Shown one piece after another: positions 35,252-43,644 of a stretch of 64,000 nt of DNA. Made by a program: the position numbers and the translations under genes. This stretch comes from Pseudomonadota bacterium. GTDB lineage: Bacteria; Pseudomonadota; Gammaproteobacteria; Steroidobacterales; Steroidobacteraceae. The DNA lies in contig JAFEDU010000002.1 in assembly GCA_018241425.1 (NCBI GenBank), forward strand, positions 558,001 to 622,000. Direction: 5' to 3'. A model generated the notes under the pieces. The model ran no database searches. It worked only from the letters and a program-made list of their open reading frames with translations, and was not told where the DNA came from. How positions within the stretch are numbered: the first letter of the stretch is position 1; every line of letters begins with the position of its first letter.

Positions 35252-35958
35252 CCGAACCGGTGGTCGGCGTGGTCTGCGCCCTGCGCAGCGAAGCGCGCCA
35301 CCTGGGTCGGTCGGTTCCGCGCGCAGGCGCCGTGCAGGCCCTGAAGCCGGGCCTGTTGCGCATCGTCTCCGGGATGGGCCCGGATGCCGCCTCGCAGGCG
35401 GCCACCGCCCTCATTCGTCAGGGCGCCACGGCCCTTGCCAGCTTCGGCATGGCCGGCGCCCTGGATCCGCACCTGAGACCCGGTGACATCGTCCTGCCCG
35501 AACTCATCCGCGGCGAAATGGCCGCAACGTTCCGTACCGATGAACGCTGGCACGGCACTGCGGTAAACGCCTTCGCGAGCGCGCGTATCTCGAGCGAGGG
35601 GTCCCTGGTGAGCGTCGCAGCTCCCGTGACCGGGCGGCAGGCCAAGGCGGCACTCAGAAACTCAAGCGGCGCGCGCGCCGTGGACATGGAGAGCCTCGCC
35701 ATCGCGCGGATCGCCGCAGCGCAGGCACTGCCGTTCCTGGCCGTGCGCGTCATCATCGACGCAGCGGACGTCGAGCTGCCCGCATCAGCGACCGCCGCTA
35801 CCCCCGGGGGGCAGGTGTCGGTCGTCGGCGTGCTCGCGGGGCTCATCCGGCGCCCCGCGGACCTGAAGGGGCTGCTGCGGCTTGCGCGCGCGTTCCGGCA
35901 GGCGAATCAGGGCCTCGCCGTGGCTGCCGCGAGTGGCGCACTGGATTACCCGGCATGA
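35248..35958 (+). CDS. hpnG: Hopanoid phosphorylase/nucleosidase HpnG
   Basis: The 236-residue protein belongs to the purine nucleoside phosphorylase/MTA-SAH nucleosidase superfamily (VVGVVCALRSEARHL, IVSGMGPDAA, SFGMAGALDPHLRPGDIVLP, VDMESLAIARIAA). HpnG removes adenine from adenosylhopane to give the ribosyl side chain precursor. The TTG start at 35248 overlaps the shc stop and hpnA overlaps its own stop, so translation is coupled. Length is normal. Confidence 0.9.
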   Translation: MTEPVVGVVCALRSEARHLGRSVPRAGAVQALKPGLLRIVSGMGPDAASQAATALIRQGATALASFGMAGALDPHLRPGDIVLPELIRGEMAATFRTDERWHGTAVNAFASARISSEGSLVSVAAPVTGRQAKAALRNSSGARAVDMESLAIARIAAAQALPFLAVRVIIDAADVELPASATAATPGGQVSVVGVLAGLIRRPADLKGLLRLARAFRQANQGLAVAAASGALDYPA

Positions 35959-36938
35959 GGGCGCTGGTCACGGGGGCGACGGGATTCGTCGGTGCCGCCG
36001 TGGCGCGGGCGCTGCTCGCGCGCGGGAATGAGGTCCGGGTCCTCGTCCGCCCGAGCTCCGACCGGCGCAACCTCGAGGGGCTCGCGGTCGAGGCGGTGAC
36101 CGGCGACCTTGCAGATGCGGACTCGCTCGTCCCCGCGGTGCGCGACTGCGAGGCGGTGTTCCACGTCGCGGCCGACTACCGTCTCGGGGCACGCCACCCA
36201 GAGGAGCTCTACCGCAGCAATGTCGACGGCACGCGCAACATGCTCAATGCCGCGCGCGTGGCCGGCGTGCGGCGCACGGTGTACACGAGCAGCGTCGCCA
36301 CCATCGGCATCCCCAAGGACGGCACGCCCGGCGATGAGACCACCCCGGTGCAACTGTCGGACATGGTGGGGCACTACAAGCGCTCGAAGTTTCTGGCTGA
36401 GCAGGTGGCGCGCGAGGCGGCGGCCGCTGGAACCGAGGTCGTGATCGTCAATCCCTCGACGCCGGTGGGCCCGGGGGACGTCAAGCCGACGCCGACCGGG
36501 CAGATGGTGTGGGATGCCGCGAGTGGGCGCATGCCGGCGTACGTCGACACCGGCCTCAACATCGCGCACGTCGAGGACGTCGCGCTGGGGCACCTGCTCG
36601 CCCTCGAGCGTGGCCGCCCGGGCGAGTCCTACATTCTGGGCGGCGAGGACCTGACGCTGCGCGCGATCCTCACCGAGATTGCCGGCATCATGGGACGCCC
36701 GCCGCCGCGCGTGCGGCTCCCGGCGCTCGCAGTGCTCCCGCTCGCATACGTGGCGGAAGGGTTTGCGCGACTTACCGGTGGCTCGACCCGTATCACGGTC
36801 GAGGGCGTGAAGCTTGCCCGCAAGCACATGTTCTTCTCGAGCGAGAAGGCGCAGCGCGAGCTTGGTTACCAGGCGCGACCGGCCCATGCCGCCTTCGTCG
36901 ATGCGATCGCGTGGCTCAAGGCGACCGGACGCCTCTAG
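35955..36938 (+). CDS. hpnA: Hopanoid-associated NAD-dependent sugar epimerase HpnA
   Basis: The 327-residue extended SDR has the nucleotide-binding TGATGFVG motif at the N-terminus and an S...Y-x-x-x-K active site (YTSSVATIG; HYKRSKFLAE). The regions VFHVAADYRLGARHPEELYRSN and NPSTPVGPGDVKPTPTG are typical of HpnA. It is thought to act on the hopanoid side chain or its sugar. It is the last gene of the coupled hopanoid run and converges on unrelated small genes. Confidence 0.9.
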   Translation: MRALVTGATGFVGAAVARALLARGNEVRVLVRPSSDRRNLEGLAVEAVTGDLADADSLVPAVRDCEAVFHVAADYRLGARHPEELYRSNVDGTRNMLNAARVAGVRRTVYTSSVATIGIPKDGTPGDETTPVQLSDMVGHYKRSKFLAEQVAREAAAAGTEVVIVNPSTPVGPGDVKPTPTGQMVWDAASGRMPAYVDTGLNIAHVEDVALGHLLALERGRPGESYILGGEDLTLRAILTEIAGIMGRPPPRVRLPALAVLPLAYVAEGFARLTGGSTRITVEGVKLARKHMFFSSEKAQRELGYQARPAHAAFVDAIAWLKATGRL

Positions 36939-36968
36939 CAGGAGCCGGCTTCCGCTGTAGCCGTTCGA

Positions 36969-37493
36969 CTAATACAGGCTCGCGTCTCCCAGCCAACCCT
37001 GCCGCCATCGATCGGGGATCTTGCGCTCCAACAGCTCCTTGGTTGCCACATACTTGGGGTCCCCGGATCGATGCGATCCCTTGGGGGGTGCGCCGAAAGT
37101 AAGCACCACAGTGGGCTCGAGCCCCGGAGCAGCGATCCGGAAATAGCGGAACAGCCGGCTCTGGTAGCAGTCACTGACCTGGGACCAGCCAATCTGCGTC
37201 ACCGTCGAACCATCCGTCGAAATTCCGATCCCGTCTTCGTCGAGCACGTAGCGAGTGGCAAAGGCATGTCGGTCTCTGCGCCATTGACGGGTGCTCAGAA
37301 AGAGCCAGGAACCGGTTGCCAGCAACACTACTGCGCCGAGGCCGTTCTTGGGTATCCATATCACCGACCCCGCGCCGAGCGCCAACATGAAGACACTGAG
37401 CCCGGTGACGAATGGAATGGAAATACGCGTGAGCTGGCCGGACATTCCCGCGTAGTCATAGACGATAGGCGTCGCTGTCCCAGGCATGATCAC
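36969..37493 (-). CDS. Hypothetical two-TM membrane protein
   Basis: The 174-residue protein has two adjacent TM helices (about 25-65: ISIPFVTGLSVFMLALGAG, AVVLLATGSWLFLS) followed by a PH-like soluble part (TRYVLDEDGIGISTDGSTV; QIGWSQVSDCYQS; VVLTFGA). The design resembles YcxB-type small membrane proteins, but the match is weak. GTG 37493 has AAGG six bases upstream; ATG 37487 is an alternative. Its base composition looks less GC-rich than its neighbours. Confidence 0.5.
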   Translation of the reverse strand: MIMPGTATPIVYDYAGMSGQLTRISIPFVTGLSVFMLALGAGSVIWIPKNGLGAVVLLATGSWLFLSTRQWRRDRHAFATRYVLDEDGIGISTDGSTVTQIGWSQVSDCYQSRLFRYFRIAAPGLEPTVVLTFGAPPKGSHRSGDPKYVATKELLERKIPDRWRQGWLGDASLY

Positions 37494-37496
37494 TCA

Positions 37497-37994
37497 CTAC
37501 CTTGCTGATCCGGGCGAAATCTGGGCATCACTGCAGTTCAATACGGCAGTTGCAAAGTGAAAGCGTACGGGCCGATCGCTCCTCTGGATCAAGGCCATTG
37601 CGGCAGGATGCGTGATGGTGGTGGTCGCGGTGCAGCCGCGGCCTGAGCGTAATTCGACGACATGGACCTCGATGGTGTTGCCCAGATCCCAGGCTCCATC
37701 GAAGACCACGGAATACCCACCGTTCGGGCGTTCCCCGAGCGCTGCCACGAGAAGGGTGGACTTCGTGAGGTCCACATCCGCCAGTGATGGCGCTGGCGTC
37801 GATCCGGCAAGAGCCCAAATCTGTACCCAATCATCGCGGGATCGAACCGCACGCAGCATCGGAACTGTCGAACTGGGGAACGATGTCGCCAGGTATTCGG
37901 TCAGTGGGATTCGGCCACCAGGCGGCGCCGCCCCGAGGGAAGTCGTCCACAATGCAAGGAACGGGACGAATCGAAGCGCACCGATGGGGGTCAT
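37497..37994 (-). CDS. Exported PrcB-like domain protein
   Basis: The 165-residue protein has a signal peptide (ALRFVPFLALWTTSLGAAP) and a PrcB C-terminal-like domain: VRSRDDWVQIWA, VDLTKSTLLVAALGERPNGGYSVVF and EVHVVELRSG. In spirochaetes PrcB is a partner of a surface protease complex; here no protease is adjacent. The ATG overlaps the stop of the MMPL transporter gene by four bases. Function is unknown. Confidence 0.6.
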   Translation of the reverse strand: MTPIGALRFVPFLALWTTSLGAAPPGGRIPLTEYLATSFPSSTVPMLRAVRSRDDWVQIWALAGSTPAPSLADVDLTKSTLLVAALGERPNGGYSVVFDGAWDLGNTIEVHVVELRSGRGCTATTTITHPAAMALIQRSDRPVRFHFATAVLNCSDAQISPGSAR

Positions 37995-40249
37995 CGCTGT
38001 GGAGTCACATCGTGCCGGCCCGGATACCAGTTCCAGCGGCCGGCGATCGCCATCACGGCCGGTACGATCAATGCTCGTATCAGTGTGGCGTCGACGAGCA
38101 CCGCGACGCACAGCCCGACGCCCATCATCTTGAGCACCGGGAGCTGCGCGCCGACGAACGCGCCGAACACCACCACCATGATGAGTCCCGCCCCGGTGAT
38201 CACCGGGGCCACGGCGGCCAGGCCCTCCACCGTCGCGCGGTCATTGTCGCCGTCACGGCGGTACTCCTCCTGGATGCGGAACAGCAGGAACAGCTCGTAG
38301 TCCATCGACAACCCGAAGCTCAGGCAGAACACCATGAGCGGGATCTCGAGCGGGATGGCGCTGACCGGGTGCTCGAGCCCCACCAGGCCGTTCAGCCACC
38401 CGAACTGGAAGATCGCCACGACCGCGCCGATGCCCGCAGCTACCGCGAGCAGGTTCATGAGCACGGCCTTTACCGGCAGCAGGTAGGAGCGGAACGCGAT
38501 GAAGAGCAGGAGAAGCGTCGCGCCGATCACGAACCCGAAGATGCGCGGGAGGCTCCGGAACATGTAGTCGTGGAAGTCATTGTGCTCGGCCGGCGTGCCG
38601 GCGACGCTGACGCTGAAGGGACCCTGGGGCTTCAAGTCCCGCAACTCGCGAGCCAGGGCCCCGACAGAGGCGGCGTCCGCCTTGTCCGCCGGCGTGACCT
38701 CGAAGAGGCCACTCCTGCGGTCACGGCTCAAGTACAGCTCGCCGATCTGGGGGTAGTCCTTGATCGCCTGGTCGGGGTCCTCGTAGAGGCTCTGGTAGTC
38801 CTCCAGTTCGACATCCTTCTGCAGGCTCACCGGGGAGCGCACCGTGGCGATGCGTGGGTCCTTCTGTAGGCTCTGCACGTAGGCGTAGAGCGGCGCGATG
38901 TGCGTGGGAGCCACGAACGGCTGGTCATCCGTCGCACGCACCAGCACGTAGATCGGGCGTGCGGCGTTCGCGCTGCGGATGGCATCGAGGAGGTCTGCGC
39001 CCTCGCGCGATTCCATGCCGGGTGGGAGGAACCAGCGATCGTCGGCGAACCCCGTCTGGATCCGCAGCACGGGGGCGGCGAGCGCAAGCACGACGCCGCC
39101 AGCGAGCACCAGGGTGATGAGCGGGTGGCGCACGATCCAGTTGCCGAGTCCGCGCCAGAAGGCGAGGAGCCCCGGGCGTCCCGGGCGGCGCCGGATCACC
39201 GGCAGCCAGTCGATGCGGGGACCGAGGAGCTTGAGTACCGCGGGCAGCAGGGTGAGGGCGGCGAGCACCGACACCAGCACCACGAGTGCGCCGCCGATGC
39301 CGACACTGCGGGTCTCGAGCAGCGGACTGAACAGCAGCCCGAGGAGGCCGATGATCACGGTCAGTCCCGACCAGGAGATGGTGCGGCCGGCGAGCGCGAC
39401 CGTGTCGGCCACGCGCTCGGACAGCGGCCGGTGGGCAGGCTGCTCGCGGTAGTGCGTGACCATGAGGAGCGAGTAGTCGATCCCGATGGCAAGCCCGATC
39501 ATCGTGACCACGTTGCCCAGGAGGTTCGAGACCGGCATCAGCCAGGCGAGTACGAACGCGAGACCCAACGACACCGTGGTGGTTGTCAGTCCCATGAGGA
39601 AGGGGAGGCTGGCCGCGACCAGCGTGCCGAACGCCACGAGGAGGATGCCGAGCGTGAGGGGCAGGGCATGCCGTTCCGCCCGGTCACCGCCTTCGGCGCT
39701 CCAGGTGTTGATGTCGAGGTCCGCCGCAGCACCGCCCGTGACGGCCGCGCGTGCCCCCGGGTCGAGCGCGTCGAGTTCCTTGAGGAGCGGGGGGAGGGCG
39801 GAGCGGACCGCGAGTACGCCACGCTGTCGCCCCGCATTGTCGGTGGCGCCCACGCCCACGAGCAGGATCGTGACCGTGCCGTCCCCGGAGCGCAGCGACG
39901 CCGCCTTCTCGTCGGCGAAACTCGCCACGCGACGCACCCCCGGGACCTCCCGCAGGCGCGCCGCGGCCCGCTGCACCCACTTGAGGTACGGATCGGCATC
40001 GACCTTGAGGTGCGGGGCGCGCACGGCCACGACGATCGGGTCGATGTAGGGATTGGTGAAGTCCGACAGCAGCGCATCGCCGGCGCGCCGCGAGGGACTG
40101 CCGGGGACGCCGCCTTCCACCCCGACCGTGAGTTGCCCCAGGCGATGGGCGCCGAAGGCCCCGAGGCCGATGACGACGATCCAGACGATGAGCACCCAGG
40201 CGGGGCGGCAGACCACGGCCCGCCCGAGGGCCAGGAAGGCGCGGTTCAT
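37991..40249 (-). CDS. MMPL-family RND transporter
   Basis: The 752-residue inner-membrane protein has about 12 TM helices in two halves, each with a periplasmic loop after the first helix. The conserved motifs GLAIGIDYSLLMVTHYREQ and GLSMDYELFLLFRIQEEY lie in the TM4 and TM10 regions, as in MmpL-type lipid exporters. HpnN, the hopanoid RND exporter, is a distant relative usually nearer 870 residues, so this protein is not assigned to it. Its place between two lipid gene runs suggests lipid export. It is divergent from the CDP-alcohol phosphatidyltransferase gene. Confidence 0.8.
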   Translation of the reverse strand: MNRAFLALGRAVVCRPAWVLIVWIVVIGLGAFGAHRLGQLTVGVEGGVPGSPSRRAGDALLSDFTNPYIDPIVVAVRAPHLKVDADPYLKWVQRAAARLREVPGVRRVASFADEKAASLRSGDGTVTILLVGVGATDNAGRQRGVLAVRSALPPLLKELDALDPGARAAVTGGAAADLDINTWSAEGGDRAERHALPLTLGILLVAFGTLVAASLPFLMGLTTTTVSLGLAFVLAWLMPVSNLLGNVVTMIGLAIGIDYSLLMVTHYREQPAHRPLSERVADTVALAGRTISWSGLTVIIGLLGLLFSPLLETRSVGIGGALVVLVSVLAALTLLPAVLKLLGPRIDWLPVIRRRPGRPGLLAFWRGLGNWIVRHPLITLVLAGGVVLALAAPVLRIQTGFADDRWFLPPGMESREGADLLDAIRSANAARPIYVLVRATDDQPFVAPTHIAPLYAYVQSLQKDPRIATVRSPVSLQKDVELEDYQSLYEDPDQAIKDYPQIGELYLSRDRRSGLFEVTPADKADAASVGALARELRDLKPQGPFSVSVAGTPAEHNDFHDYMFRSLPRIFGFVIGATLLLLFIAFRSYLLPVKAVLMNLLAVAAGIGAVVAIFQFGWLNGLVGLEHPVSAIPLEIPLMVFCLSFGLSMDYELFLLFRIQEEYRRDGDNDRATVEGLAAVAPVITGAGLIMVVVFGAFVGAQLPVLKMMGVGLCVAVLVDATLIRALIVPAVMAIAGRWNWYPGRHDVTPQR

Positions 40250-40409
40250 GGTGCTCGCGCGCCGCGGGCTGTTGCCATCCGGTGCAAGGGGTCTCCCTAA
40301 AGGAATAGTCCCGCGTTAGGCGGAAGTGGGCACAGGGTATTGGATTTTGGTGGGCTGGCAAGGAGCCGGCTAGAATGAAGCCCTGCCAGCGCCGAGCCTC
40401 CACCCCCGC

Positions 40410-41054
40410 ATGACCGAGACCTCCCCGGCCCCCGCCGTGCCCGCCGCCGCGCTTCCCTGGGATGCGCGCCTGGCGCGTGCCCTGGTGCGGCCGCTGCGCG
40501 ACGGGCCGGTCACGCCGAACCACCTGACCACCGTGCGGCTCGCAGTCGGCATCGCGGCGGCGGGCGCGTTCGCCGGCGGCAGCTTCGCCCGGGTGAACCT
40601 CGGCGCGCTGCTCCTGGTGATCTCCAACTTCCTCGACCACACCGACGGGGAGCTCGCGCGCCTGAGCGGCAAGACGAGCCGGCTCGGCCACTGGTACGAC
40701 CTGGCAAGCGATGCCCTGGTGACCGTGCTGCTGTTCGCCGGCATCGGTGCCGGAGTCGCCACCCACACCGCCGCCGTCCTCGGGCAGCCGCCGCTCCTGC
40801 TCGGCGTTATCGCAGGACTCGCGGTCGCCCTCATCTTCTACCTGCGGATGCGCATCGAGAGCCTCGCCGGCAAGGGCGCGAGCCGGCAGGGACGCATGGG
40901 AGGATTCGAGACCGAGGACGTGCTGTACCTGATGCCGGTCGTGACCCTGTGCAACGGGACGACGGCGTTCCTCGCGGCCGCGGCCATCGGAGCACCGCTC
41001 TTTGCCCTGTGGGTGCTGTACGACTATCGGCGCGTCGCGCGAACGCCGCGATGA
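40410..41054 (+). CDS. CDP-alcohol phosphatidyltransferase family protein
   Basis: The 214-residue membrane enzyme has the full family signature D-G-x2-A-R-x8-G-x3-D-x3-D (DGELARLSGKTSRLGHWYDLASD region) and about six TM helices. Enzymes of this family join a CDP-linked donor to an alcohol to make a phosphodiester, usually in phospholipid synthesis. ATGA overlaps link it to an oxygenase gene and then to an HpnL-like gene, with a nucleotidyltransferase gene close behind. The specific product is unknown. Confidence 0.85.
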   Translation: MTETSPAPAVPAAALPWDARLARALVRPLRDGPVTPNHLTTVRLAVGIAAAGAFAGGSFARVNLGALLLVISNFLDHTDGELARLSGKTSRLGHWYDLASDALVTVLLFAGIGAGVATHTAAVLGQPPLLLGVIAGLAVALIFYLRMRIESLAGKGASRQGRMGGFETEDVLYLMPVVTLCNGTTAFLAAAAIGAPLFALWVLYDYRRVARTPR

Positions 41055-41785
41055 CGCAAGGCCTGGATGAGGCCCTGCGGCAGCTCGACCTGCCGCACTT
41101 GCAGCGCCGCTTTCGCGACCAGAGTGCGTTCCTCTACCTGCCGCAGTTCCTGCCGCCGCCGCTCGTCGAGATGCTGCGGCGTGCCGTCGATGAGGTGCAG
41201 CCGGACATCAACCGCAACTACCTGCCGGGCCACAAGCAGGGCGGCAGCGTCAGCCGCCACGCGATCGATGCACGGGCCCCGGCCGTGGCCGCGCTCTACC
41301 GTGATGCGACGCTGAAGCGTTTCCTGGCGGGACTTGCGGGGGAGCCGCTGGAGGAGTCCCCGGCCGACGACCCGCACGCGTATGCGCTCTATTTCTACAC
41401 GCAGGCCGGCGACCACATCGGCTGGCACTACGACACCTCCTACTATGCCGGGCGTCGCTACACGCTGCTCCTGGGCGTCATGGACGAGTCCTCCTGCCGG
41501 CTCGACTACGAGCTGCACACCCGTACCCCGGGGCGCAGCCCGGAAGCCGGCTCGGTGCAGATCCCGCCCGGGGGCCTGGTGTTCTTCGACGGCGACAAGC
41601 TGCGCCACCGCATTACGCCCTCGAAGGCCGGTGAGCGCCGCGTGTCGCTGACGTTCGAGTACCTGACCGATGCCCGCATGAGCCCCTGGGGGCGCCTGAT
41701 CTCGAACCTGAAGGACTCGTTCGCCTACTTCGGCTTCCGGCAGGTGTTCGGCCGGCGCCGGGCGGGCACCGCGCGTTCGCCATGA
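41051..41785 (+). CDS. 2-oxoglutarate/Fe(II)-dependent oxygenase
   Basis: The 244-residue protein shows the iron ligands H-x-D...H: WHYDTSYY (His and Asp) and KLRHRITP (second His), with the 2-oxoglutarate-binding Arg probably in RRVSLTFEYL. It probably hydroxylates a lipid or head-group intermediate. The ATG overlaps the stop of the phosphatidyltransferase gene and its stop overlaps the HpnL-like start. Confidence 0.78.
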   Translation: MTQGLDEALRQLDLPHLQRRFRDQSAFLYLPQFLPPPLVEMLRRAVDEVQPDINRNYLPGHKQGGSVSRHAIDARAPAVAALYRDATLKRFLAGLAGEPLEESPADDPHAYALYFYTQAGDHIGWHYDTSYYAGRRYTLLLGVMDESSCRLDYELHTRTPGRSPEAGSVQIPPGGLVFFDGDKLRHRITPSKAGERRVSLTFEYLTDARMSPWGRLISNLKDSFAYFGFRQVFGRRRAGTARSP

Positions 41786-42777
41786 GCCGCGCGGCGCCCT
41801 GGCTCCTGGCTGCCGGGGCCCTGCTGTTCGTCGCCGTGCTGGTCTCGCACGACCTGCCCGGGATCCTCGCTGCGCTCAGGCTGGCCGGATTCGCTCTGGT
41901 GGGCGTTGCGCTCTATCACCTCGTGCCACTGGTGCTGGATGCCGCGGCGATCCGCGTGCTCGAGGCCCCGGGCCGCCGCGGGGCGCTTCTCGATGCGATC
42001 CGCGTGCGCTGGATCGGGGAGTCGGCCAACAGCCTGATGCCGGCCGGGGCGATCGGCGGCCCGGTGCTCATGATCCGTCAGCTCATCCAGCGCGGGACGC
42101 CGGGACCCGAGGCGGTTTCGGCGATCACGGTGAGCACCACGCTGCAGAGCTTCGCGCAGGTGACCTTCGCCCTCATGGGCGTGGCGGTCATGGCGCATCG
42201 GCTCGCCGGGGGTTCCCCGGGAGGTGCCTGGACCGCAGTGATCCTCGCCTGCGTGCTCCTGGTGGCACCGCTCGTGCCGTTCTACCTCCTTCAGCGGCGC
42301 GGGTTGTTCGCCGGCCTGGTGCGGCTTGGCCAGCGCTTCGCCGGCAAGCGCGAATGGTCCGAGCGGCTGCGCCACGCCCAGGACATCGACGCGGCGCTGG
42401 AAGCGGCCTACCGGCGCCCCGGTCCGCTGTGGGAGTGCTTCGGCCTGAACCTCGCAGGCTGGGTGGCCGGGACCCTCGAGACCTACCTGGTACTGCGCCT
42501 GGTCGGCTCACCGGTCGCACTGAGCGATGCCCTCATGCTGGAGAGCCTGGGGCAGGCCATCCGGGGCGCAGCCTTTGCCATCCCGGGTGCGCTCGGTGTG
42601 CAGGAGGGCGGCTACGTGCTCCTGGCGCCGCTCGCGGAACTGGCGCCTGACATGGCGCTCGCGCTGTCGCTCGCCAAGCGTGCGCGGGAGCTGCTTCTGG
42701 GGATTCCGGGCGTCATCGTCCTGTACTTCTCGGAGCGCGCGTTCCGGCGCCGAAATCCGGGAGCTGCCGCGACCTGA
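41782..42777 (+). CDS. HpnL-like lysylphosphatidylglycerol synthase-TM family protein
   Basis: The 331-residue protein has about eight TM helices and the UPF0104/flippase-like pattern: WIGESANSLMPAGAIGGPVLMIRQL, LNLAGWVAGTLETYLVLRLVG and FAIPGALGVQEGGYVLLAPL. It resembles HpnL, a membrane protein found in hopanoid clusters, and other putative lipid flippases. Overlapping starts tie it to the oxygenase. It may move the lipid made by this operon across the inner membrane. Confidence 0.78.
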   Translation: MSRAAPWLLAAGALLFVAVLVSHDLPGILAALRLAGFALVGVALYHLVPLVLDAAAIRVLEAPGRRGALLDAIRVRWIGESANSLMPAGAIGGPVLMIRQLIQRGTPGPEAVSAITVSTTLQSFAQVTFALMGVAVMAHRLAGGSPGGAWTAVILACVLLVAPLVPFYLLQRRGLFAGLVRLGQRFAGKREWSERLRHAQDIDAALEAAYRRPGPLWECFGLNLAGWVAGTLETYLVLRLVGSPVALSDALMLESLGQAIRGAAFAIPGALGVQEGGYVLLAPLAELAPDMALALSLAKRARELLLGIPGVIVLYFSERAFRRRNPGAAAT

Positions 42778-42865
42778 GGCCGCCCGTGCCGGGGCGGCCC
42801 GCGGCGGCGGCAATCCGGACAAATCCGGTACTATGCGCACCCCTTCCCAAGCCCCCGGACCCTAA

Positions 42866-43609
42866 GTGCGCGCCATCATCCTCGCCGCCGGCCGCGGCCT
42901 GCGCCTGAAGCAGCCCGTCGAGACCGAGATCCCGAAGTGCCTCCTGGAATTTGGGGGCCGAACGCTCCTGGAGCGGCACTTCGACCTCCTCGGGCGCCAC
43001 GGCGTGACCGAGGTCGTGCTGGCCCTCGGCCACATGCACGAGGTCATCGAGGCGCGCCTGGGCCGCATCGCCGGCCGCACCCATCCCGAGGTGGTCCTGA
43101 ATCCCCGCTACGAACTTGGCAGCGTCCTGACGCTGCACACGGCTGCCGCGGCCATGACCGGCGGGGGCGACGTCCTGGTGATGGACGCCGACGTGCTCTA
43201 CCACGAGCGCATCATGCAGGCCCTGGTTGCGAATCCGGCCGGCACCAACCGCGTCCTCATCGACCGCGGCTTCGAGCCGGGCCCGGAGCCGGTCAAGGTG
43301 TGCGTGCGCGCCGGGGTGCCGGTGGAGCTGCGCAAGCAGGTCGACGAGGGACTCAAGTACGACACCATCGGGGAATCCATCGGGTTCTTCCGGCTGCGCG
43401 AGCGCAGCGCGGTGCGCCTGGCGGCGATCGTCGCGGACTACGTGCACAGCGGACGCGCCAACATGCCCCACGAGGAGGCCGTGCGCGACCTCATCCGCGA
43501 ACCGGGACACGAGTTCGAGGTGGCCGATGTCACCGGCTCGCCCTGGATCGAGATCGATTTTCCCGGCGACGTCGACCGCGCTGCGCGCGACATCCTGCCG
43601 CGCGTGTGA
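42866..43609 (+). CDS. Nucleotidyltransferase, phosphocholine-cytidylyltransferase-like
   Basis: The 247-residue protein is a GT-A-like nucleotidyltransferase: AIILAAGRGLRLKQPVETEIPKCLLEFGG at the N-terminus, DVLVMDADVLYHERIM for the metal site, and EIDFPGDVDRA at the end. It resembles enzymes that activate phosphocholine or related head groups with CTP. It would supply the CDP-linked donor to the phosphatidyltransferase encoded at 40410. GTG 42866 is the likely start. Confidence 0.78.
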   Translation: MRAIILAAGRGLRLKQPVETEIPKCLLEFGGRTLLERHFDLLGRHGVTEVVLALGHMHEVIEARLGRIAGRTHPEVVLNPRYELGSVLTLHTAAAAMTGGGDVLVMDADVLYHERIMQALVANPAGTNRVLIDRGFEPGPEPVKVCVRAGVPVELRKQVDEGLKYDTIGESIGFFRLRERSAVRLAAIVADYVHSGRANMPHEEAVRDLIREPGHEFEVADVTGSPWIEIDFPGDVDRAARDILPRV

Positions 43610-43644
43610 GGCGCGGCGCGTGGGGCGCGAGTGAGGGCGGTGGG

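Noticed and set aside
37991..40249. HpnN hopanoid exporter
   Set aside because: The protein is MMPL-type with two MmpL-like motifs and about 120 residues shorter than typical HpnN. Proximity to hpn genes alone is not enough to name it.
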